Assembly: GCF_014297465.1 (NCBI RefSeq)
Contig: NZ_JACORT010000001.1
Span: forward strand, 186,001 to 250,000
Direction of reading: 5' to 3'
From: Ramlibacter cellulosilyticus
GTDB lineage: Bacteria; Pseudomonadota; Gammaproteobacteria; Burkholderiales; Burkholderiaceae_C
DNA: 64,000 bases
Below, piece by piece: positions 59,400 to 64,000 of the stretch. Numbering within the stretch: position 1 is the stretch's first letter; every line of letters starts with the position of its first letter. The notes under the pieces are model-generated. The model saw nothing but the letters and a program-made list of their open reading frames with translations. It was not told the origin of the DNA and did not search any database. The position numbers and the translations under genes are program-made.

Positions 59400-60689
59400 A
59401 TGGGAGCCATGTACCTCTTCCGTTTCCTCTCCGCCGCGCTGCTCGCGGCCTCTCCTTTCGCCGTGCGCGCCGCGCTGCTCGACCAGCCGATGCCGCCCGA
59501 GCAATTCCAGGCCTGCGTGCAGAACCTCGCGAGCCAGACGGCGCTGTCGGGGCGGCCCCTCACGCGCCAGGAGTTCGAGCAGGTCGCCGCGAACGCGCGC
59601 TACGACGACCGCGTGCGCCAGTCGCTGCTGGTGCAGGCGGGCGAGCCCACCTTCTGGTGGGACGAGCTCGCGGCCGTCACCGACGCGCAGCGCGTGCAGG
59701 ACGGACAGCGCATCCTCGCCGCCAACCTGCCCACCTTGGAGCGCATCGAACAGCAGTTCGGCGTGCCGAAGGAGATCGTCGTCGCGATCTACGGCATCGA
59801 GACGAACTTCGGTCCTTCGCAGGGACGCATCCCGGTGGTCGATGCGACCTTCAGCCTCGCGTGCCTGCGGCCGTGCCCTGAAACCGCGACGGCGCCGGGC
59901 AGCTGCGCGTCGCGCGAGCGTGCGTTCGCCGCGGCACGCGTGCTGCGCGACAGGCGCGTGCATCCCGAGAACTTCGTCGGCTCCTGGGCGGGCGCGTTCG
60001 GCCGCACGCAGTTCGTGCCGGACAGCTTCGAGCAGCTGGCCGTGGACTTCGACGGCGACGGCTATGCGGACATCGTGCAGTCCGAAGCGGATGCGTGGGC
60101 CACCACCGCCAACCACCTCAAGACCCGCGGCGGCTGGGACATGAGCCTGCCCGTGTACGTGGAGGTGGCGGTGCCGCCCGCGATGCAGGCGGAGTTCAAC
60201 ACGGGTGGCGAGGCCAAGCGCCTCTCGGACCGCGTGCAGAAGCAGTCGCAATGGAACGCGCAAGGATGGATGGAAGTGCTGCCCGGGGGCGGCACGCGTC
60301 CGCTGCAACTCGCCGGCGACCCCGACCTGTACCCGTTCTTCCCGGTGGGCCTGCCCGGTCCCGCGTTCCTGGTCTCGCGCAACTTCGACACCATCCTGCG
60401 CTACAACCGCTCGGTGCGCTACGTGATGGAAGTGGCGCTGCTCGCGCACAAGATCGCGGGCGGTTCGGATTTCGCCACGCCCTGGCCGACGGACGATCCC
60501 GGCCTGAGCCGTGCGCAGGTGAAGGAACTGCAGGCCTGGCTGGTGCAACGCGGGCACGCGCAGGTGGTGCCCGATGGCGTGATGGGCCGCATCACCCGCG
60601 ACGCGATCGCCGCCGAACTCACGGCGCGCGGCCTGCCGCCGCAGCGGCGTGCCGGCCAGCGCACGATGCAGCTGCTGATGCAGCCCTGA
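59400..60689 (+). CDS. mltB: membrane-associated lytic murein transglycosylase B
   Basis: A 429-residue protein (or from Met at 59409). A signal peptide lies at residues 6-24 (LFRFLSAALLAASPFAVRA). IYGIETNFGPSQGR at 130-143 has the catalytic Glu134, and GSWAGAFGRTQFVPDSFEQLAVDFDGDGYADI near 195-225 is the glycan-binding groove of MltB. The C-terminal peptidoglycan-binding domain is at about 363-425 (LSRAQVKELQAWLVQRGHAQVVPDGVMGRITRDAI). It cleaves the glycan chain in the periplasm by lytic transglycosylation. Two genes upstream encode membrane proteins of unknown role. Confidence 0.93.
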   Translation: MGAMYLFRFLSAALLAASPFAVRAALLDQPMPPEQFQACVQNLASQTALSGRPLTRQEFEQVAANARYDDRVRQSLLVQAGEPTFWWDELAAVTDAQRVQDGQRILAANLPTLERIEQQFGVPKEIVVAIYGIETNFGPSQGRIPVVDATFSLACLRPCPETATAPGSCASRERAFAAARVLRDRRVHPENFVGSWAGAFGRTQFVPDSFEQLAVDFDGDGYADIVQSEADAWATTANHLKTRGGWDMSLPVYVEVAVPPAMQAEFNTGGEAKRLSDRVQKQSQWNAQGWMEVLPGGGTRPLQLAGDPDLYPFFPVGLPGPAFLVSRNFDTILRYNRSVRYVMEVALLAHKIAGGSDFATPWPTDDPGLSRAQVKELQAWLVQRGHAQVVPDGVMGRITRDAIAAELTARGLPPQRRAGQRTMQLLMQP

Positions 60690-60693
60690 GGCG

Positions 60694-61731
60694 ATGGCGC
60701 AGGGCGGCTACGAATGGGCGGCCTGCATCGGCCGCTTCCAGCTGTTCCACGACGCGCAGCTCGCGCTCCTGCGCAAGGCGCTGGAGCTGGCGCCGCGCGT
60801 CGCGGTGCTGGTCGGGTCGGCGCACCAGGCGCGCTCGCCGCGCAATCCGTTCACCTTCGCCGAGCGCGTGGAGGCCATTCGCCTCGTGCTGGACCCGTCC
60901 GAGCGCGAACGCGTCACCTTCCTCGCCGTGCGTGACGTCTACGACGAGAAGCGCTGGGTGCAGCAGGTGCGCGGCGCGATGGAGCAGCTCACGGGTTCGC
61001 CGAACACGCGCATCGTGCTGGTCGGCCACCGCAAGGATGCGACCAGCGACTACCTCGACGACTTCCCCGGCTGGCCCGTGCACGACGTCGGCCGCCAGGG
61101 CGAGGTGCACGGCAAGGCCTTGCGTGCGGCGCTGTATACGGCACCGACGGTGGAGGCGGGGCTCGCCGCGCTGGCGAGCCAGGTGCCGCCGCAGGTCATC
61201 GACTTCCTGCGGGGCTGGGCGCAACTGCCTTTCCTTGCGCGCCTGCGCGAGGAGTGGGCGGAGCTCGCGGAGGAACACGACAAGTGGGCCGGCTCGCCGT
61301 ACCCGCCGGTGTTCGTGACCGTGGATGCGGTCGTGCGCGTCGCCGACCAGGTGCTCCTGATCCGCCGCGGGCGTGCGCCGGGCAAGGGCCTGCTGGCCGT
61401 GCCGGGCGGCTTCATCGAGCAGCGCGAGACGGCGTACCAGTCCGCGGTGCGCGAGTTGCAGGAGGAGACGGGGTTCGAGCTGCTGCCGTCGGAGATGGAG
61501 CATGCACTGAAGGCCTCGCGCGTGTTCGACCATCCGGACCGCAGCCAGCGGGGAAGGGTGATCACGCACGCCTTCTACTTCGACCTTGGCGAGCGCATGC
61601 TGCCGGAGATCGCCGGGAGCGACGATGCGGCGGAGGCGAAGTGGGTGCGCATCGCGGATCTACCGGCCATGGAAGACCAGTTCCACGACGATCACTTCCA
61701 TATCCTCGATTCGTTCCTGGGGATTACGTGA
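60694..61731 (+). CDS. NadM-Nudix bifunctional protein (NMN adenylyltransferase/Nudix hydrolase), degraded HxGH motif
   Basis: A 345-residue fusion. The N-terminal NMN adenylyltransferase part opens ACIGRFQLFHDAQLALL, but the family's HxxH has Gln at the second His, and the later SxTxxR motif is also degraded (HGKALRAALY keeps only the Arg). The Nudix part at about 205-345 is intact: GGFIEQRETAYQSAVRELQEETGF carries G-x5-E-x7-RE-x-x-EE-x-G. The linker joins them near 180-205. Hydrolysis of ADP-ribose-like compounds is likely kept while adenylyl transfer may be reduced. It follows mltB by 4 bp, so the two are likely co-transcribed. Confidence 0.85.
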   Translation: MAQGGYEWAACIGRFQLFHDAQLALLRKALELAPRVAVLVGSAHQARSPRNPFTFAERVEAIRLVLDPSERERVTFLAVRDVYDEKRWVQQVRGAMEQLTGSPNTRIVLVGHRKDATSDYLDDFPGWPVHDVGRQGEVHGKALRAALYTAPTVEAGLAALASQVPPQVIDFLRGWAQLPFLARLREEWAELAEEHDKWAGSPYPPVFVTVDAVVRVADQVLLIRRGRAPGKGLLAVPGGFIEQRETAYQSAVRELQEETGFELLPSEMEHALKASRVFDHPDRSQRGRVITHAFYFDLGERMLPEIAGSDDAAEAKWVRIADLPAMEDQFHDDHFHILDSFLGIT

Positions 61732-61736
61732 GTGCT

Positions 61737-61823
61737 TGCTGGGGTGCACTCCGCGCAACCCAGCCTACAAAACCCCGCACGGCGCGTGCCCGTAGGCTGG
61801 GTTGCGCGCAGCGCACCCCAGCA
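61737..61823. repeat. inverted repeat, TGCTGGGGTGC ... GCACCCCAGCA type
   Basis: The ends TGCTGGGGTGC and GCACCCCAGCA pair exactly, and the inner arms CGCGCAACCCAGCCTAC and GTAGGCTGGGTTGCGCG pair over 17 bases around a GC-rich loop. Total length is 87 bp. It lies between the NadM-Nudix stop (61731) and the PhyH stop (61824), with its right edge touching the latter's stop codon. It could also act as a strong terminator for both genes. Confidence 0.9.
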
Positions 61824-62624
61824 TCACCGCGGATGCCCGGTCACGAAATCATTGCCGGCGCGATCGACGCCCTTCAGCAGCCACAACGGCCGGCGCGCGA
61901 AGTTCACTGCGACGCCGGTCTTCCCGTCGGACGGCCGCAGGCTGCGGTCGAACAAGGACGTGGACGGCATGTAGCGCAAGGCCACGCCCGTGCGGCGCCG
62001 CTCGGACGTGTTCGGCCGCGCCCCGTGGATCATGTACACGTCGTGCAGCGACATCTCGCCGGGTTCGAGCTCCACGTCGACCGCCTGCGCCTCGTCGAAG
62101 GCACCCGTCGCCATGCGCTGGTTCAGCGTGAGATCGATTCGGTCCTCGTGCAGGTGCGGATGCAGCGTGCGCGCGGCGTGCGAGCCGGGCACCACGCGCA
62201 GGCAGCCGTTGCCGCGGTCGCTGGCTTCCAGCGCCACCCAGACCGTGCAGGTGGCCAGCGGACGGATCGGCCAGTAGTGGCCGTCCTGGTGCCAGGGCGT
62301 CTCGTAGCCGTCCACCGGCGGCTTGCAGAACACGTGGCAGCCCCAGAGGATCACGTCCTCGCCGACGACGCCGGAGACCAGGTCGACGATCTCGGGGTCG
62401 CGCGCCAGTTCCAGGAAGGCCGCGCTGCCGCGCACGCCTTCGCCGTTGTCGCCCTCGATGTGCGCGGACACCAGCTTCTCCGGCCGCACGCCCGGATTGC
62501 GCGCGATGAGCTCGTCGAGCGCCTCGCGCATCGCGTTGGTGCGATCGCGCGGCAGCCGCCACGCGGGCTTCACCCAGCCGTCGCGTGCGTACCGGGCGAC
62601 CTCGTCGGAGGAGAGGCTGGCCAT
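61824..62624 (-). CDS. phytanoyl-CoA dioxygenase (PhyH) family protein
   Basis: A 266-residue non-haem iron(II)/2-oxoglutarate oxygenase. ETPWHQDGHYWPI at 108-120 has the metal pair His112 and Asp114, and VYMIHGARPNTSERRRTG has the distal His200 and the arginine that binds 2-oxoglutarate (about 209-211). The N-terminal helices are typical of PhyH proteins. It hydroxylates an unknown small acid or lipid. The stop lies next to the inverted repeat. It is 7 bp downstream of the CHRD lipoprotein stop on the same strand, so they may form one unit. Confidence 0.9.
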   Translation of the reverse strand: MASLSSDEVARYARDGWVKPAWRLPRDRTNAMREALDELIARNPGVRPEKLVSAHIEGDNGEGVRGSAAFLELARDPEIVDLVSGVVGEDVILWGCHVFCKPPVDGYETPWHQDGHYWPIRPLATCTVWVALEASDRGNGCLRVVPGSHAARTLHPHLHEDRIDLTLNQRMATGAFDEAQAVDVELEPGEMSLHDVYMIHGARPNTSERRRTGVALRYMPSTSLFDRSLRPSDGKTGVAVNFARRPLWLLKGVDRAGNDFVTGHPR

Positions 62625-62631
62625 GCGCGGC

Positions 62632-63063
62632 TTACTTCGCGACGACCTGCCCGCGGATTTCCCCGCCCGGATGCGCGCGCGTATGCACGTTCACGTACCA
62701 CCGCCCGGCGAGCAGGTCCGCTTCCTGCGCTTCGGTCAGCGTCGCTTCTCCCTTGATCGGGTCCGCTGGATTCGGGAAGGGGATCACGACGCCCGCGTTC
62801 TGTCCCGAGCTGGCGGGGCCGTGGAAGTGCGCGGCCGTCGCGGGGCCGCTCAGGCCGTTGTAGGTGACGGTGTACGTCAGCTTGCGCGTTTGCTTGTTGT
62901 ACAGGCCTTCGAGCTGCCCCCGGCCCGCGGTGTTCACGACCGGGACTTCCTCCGAGCCCGTCAAGCTGCCCCCGACGCGCACGTGGTTCCAGGGCATAGA
63001 GGCGCAGGCGGTGAGCAGAGCCGCGGCGGCCGTGGCAAGGATCAGTTTCTTGGATGTGTTCAT
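62632..63063 (-). CDS. CHRD domain lipoprotein
   Basis: A 143-residue protein. MNTSKKLILATAAAALLTACAS has a good lipobox LTAC with Cys20 as lipidation site. The mature part is a CHRD domain, named for chordin repeats: GSLTGSEEVPVVNTAGRGQLEG near 31-52, AAHFHGPAS near 77-85 and the end GRWYVNVHTRAHPGGEIRGQVV. CHRD proteins are beta-rich and of unknown function in bacteria. It lies upstream of the PhyH gene on the same strand with 7 bp between. The frame to 63111 adds residues before the signal and is not used. Confidence 0.9.
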   Translation of the reverse strand: MNTSKKLILATAAAALLTACASMPWNHVRVGGSLTGSEEVPVVNTAGRGQLEGLYNKQTRKLTYTVTYNGLSGPATAAHFHGPASSGQNAGVVIPFPNPADPIKGEATLTEAQEADLLAGRWYVNVHTRAHPGGEIRGQVVAK

Positions 63064-63144
63064 GGCGTCCTCTTGGGTGGCGACAGTGCCACCCGCGAGA
63101 TTGCCATGCAATGGAGGCGGCGGCGAGAGGGATCCGCCCGACGC

Positions 63145-63837
63145 TCAGCGGCGGTGGTCGTGCGGGCCCGCCCCGTGTGCGTTCCCTTCCTCGTCGTCGT
63201 GGGGCGCGACGCCCTCGCGGGACTTGCGTTTCCAGTGGCGTCCGAGTTCCTCGTCGCGAGGAACGCCGTAGCCCTGGAAGTAGTTGCGGGACAAGGTCGC
63301 CTGCGCGCGCGGATCGCCCCCGTCGGCGGATTTCTTCAGCCACGCGATCGCGGTCGGCAGGTCCTTGCGCACACCCTGGCCAGCCTCGTAGGCGCCGTAC
63401 AACGCCAGCTGCGCTTTCGGTGCGCAGCGATCCCTGGAGGTCGCGGTGCGCTGGTACAGCGAGAAAGCCTTGGCGGGATCCTTCGGAGCGCCACCGAGGC
63501 CGTCCTTGTAGAAGTCGCCCAGCATGCATTGCGCCGGCACGGATCCGGCCTCCGCGGCCTTGCGGAACCACTGGAACGACTGCGCCAGGTCCTTGCGCAC
63601 CTGCTGGTTGCCGTTGAAGTAGACGAAGGCCAGCTCCACCTGCGCCGGCAGGTGGCCGAGCTCCGCCGCCTTGCGCAGGTGCACGTGCGCCTGCGCGAGG
63701 TCCAGCTTCTGCCCGGTCACGCCGCTGTTGATGCGCGCGAGCTCGTATTCCTTCAGCGCCTCGCCCGTCGCCGCCACCGCGGAGACGGACGCTGCCGTGC
63801 ACAGCACCAGCAGCGTCCTTCGTATCGCGGTGTGCAT
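63145..63837 (-). CDS. Sel1-like repeat protein
   Basis: A 230-residue protein. MHTAIRRTLLVLCTAASVSAVAA is a signal sequence (1-23). Sel1-like repeats of about 36 residues follow: AHVHLRKAAELGHLPAQVELAFVYFNG, SFQWFRKAAEAGSVPAQCMLGDFYKDG, and AIAWLKKSADGGDPRAQATLSRNYFQG. Such repeats bind proteins and are often in secretion or stress response proteins. The end is charged and His-rich (HDDEEGNAHGAGPHDHRR). Its ATG overlaps the preceding gene's stop by one base (TGATG). Confidence 0.88.
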   Translation of the reverse strand: MHTAIRRTLLVLCTAASVSAVAATGEALKEYELARINSGVTGQKLDLAQAHVHLRKAAELGHLPAQVELAFVYFNGNQQVRKDLAQSFQWFRKAAEAGSVPAQCMLGDFYKDGLGGAPKDPAKAFSLYQRTATSRDRCAPKAQLALYGAYEAGQGVRKDLPTAIAWLKKSADGGDPRAQATLSRNYFQGYGVPRDEELGRHWKRKSREGVAPHDDEEGNAHGAGPHDHRR

Positions 63838-64000
63838 CAGCGGAACGTCTGCGTCACGTCCGTGGGCACCACGATCTGGCTATCCCGCGTGAGGGACAGC
63901 GTGACCGTGCGGCCCGCGGCTATGGTCGCGAGGATCGCCTGCGCATCCGCCAGCGAGTTCAGGCGCACGGTGCGCAGGTACTCCGGCGGGTGGAAGGTGC
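63837..64000 (-). CDS. hypothetical protein, C-terminal part (5' end outside window)
   Basis: The frame is open to the window edge, so the gene continues to the right. The 53 visible residues read TFHPPEYLRTVRLNSLADAQ and then AILATIAAGRTVTLSLTRDS, ending VVPTDVTQTFR. This looks like the end of a beta-rich soluble domain; no family is recognised from this part. It is directly upstream of the Sel1 gene, with stop and start sharing one base, so the two are co-transcribed. Confidence 0.65.
   Translation of the reverse strand, partial: TFHPPEYLRTVRLNSLADAQAILATIAAGRTVTLSLTRDSQIVVPTDVTQTFR

Overview
The window is a high-GC chromosome segment (about 70% G+C by eye, somewhat lower at about 42.1-45.0 kb). 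Its content points to a betaproteobacterium of the order Burkholderiales, most likely a Comamonadaceae relative such as Ramlibacter or Variovorax. The reasons are two Bug-type (TctC) solute receptors, CaiB/MmgE/ETF catabolic operons, a DUF3348-DUF802-OmpA-DUF2894 cluster, and many GTG starts and 4-bp ATGA couplings. This placement is inferred from gene content only. No tRNA, rRNA, CRISPR array or insertion sequence was seen. Genes fill nearly the whole window; no gap exceeds about 290 bp.

Region 1 (1-8.4 kb) is acyl-CoA catabolism. An acyl-CoA dehydrogenase end, an MmgE/PrpD protein and etfB/etfA lie on the + strand. An IclR regulator diverges from a crotonase, a CaiB CoA-transferase, a Bug receptor and a quinone oxidoreductase, with a palindromic operator candidate between them. 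Region 2 (8.4-16.5 kb) holds an MFS exporter, a Cys-rich four-helix protein, a four-PAS hybrid histidine kinase, and a DnaQ-like exonuclease coupled to a cNMP/CBS/DUF294 protein. The last pair diverges from DUF485-actP (acetate uptake, 16.6-18.7 kb). Region 3 (18.7-31.4 kb) has dodecin, a lipoprotein, a Bug/LysR pair, an esterase, a sulfatase-family enzyme coupled to a cupin, a DinB protein, an EthD-like protein, a Tat-exported amidohydrolase, an MFS transporter and DUF445.

Region 4 (31.4-42.1 kb) is mostly small conserved or hypothetical genes: SnoaL, an HTH regulator followed by a beta-propeller and DUF899, DUF3703, DUF2272, MFS and GNAT. Region 5 (42.1-47.7 kb) looks accessory. A secreted metzincin protease starts a three-gene coupled operon, and opposite it lies an 875-residue protein that joins a GH19/lysozyme-like domain, a papain-like cysteine peptidase and a serine alpha/beta hydrolase. 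Region 6 (47.8-51.9 kb) has a flavodoxin-like protein, a Gdx guanidinium exporter under a guanidine-II (mini-ykkC) riboswitch, an alpha/beta hydrolase, an AraC regulator and an SRAP protein.

Region 7 (51.9-56.7 kb) is a five-gene operon with every junction overlapping by 4 bp: DUF3348, a MotA/ZorA-like protein with a long tail (DUF802), a MotB/ZorB-like OmpA protein, DUF2894 and a class C beta-lactamase-type enzyme. It reads as an ion-driven envelope motor of undescribed function. Region 8 (57.0-64.0 kb) holds a DUF2239/GIY-YIG/MarR operon with a probable leaderless start, two membrane proteins, MltB, a NadM-Nudix protein with a degraded nucleotidyltransferase motif, a PhyH dioxygenase, a CHRD lipoprotein and a Sel1 protein. 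Five dispersed inverted repeats or repeat halves lie between genes, several touching stop codons.
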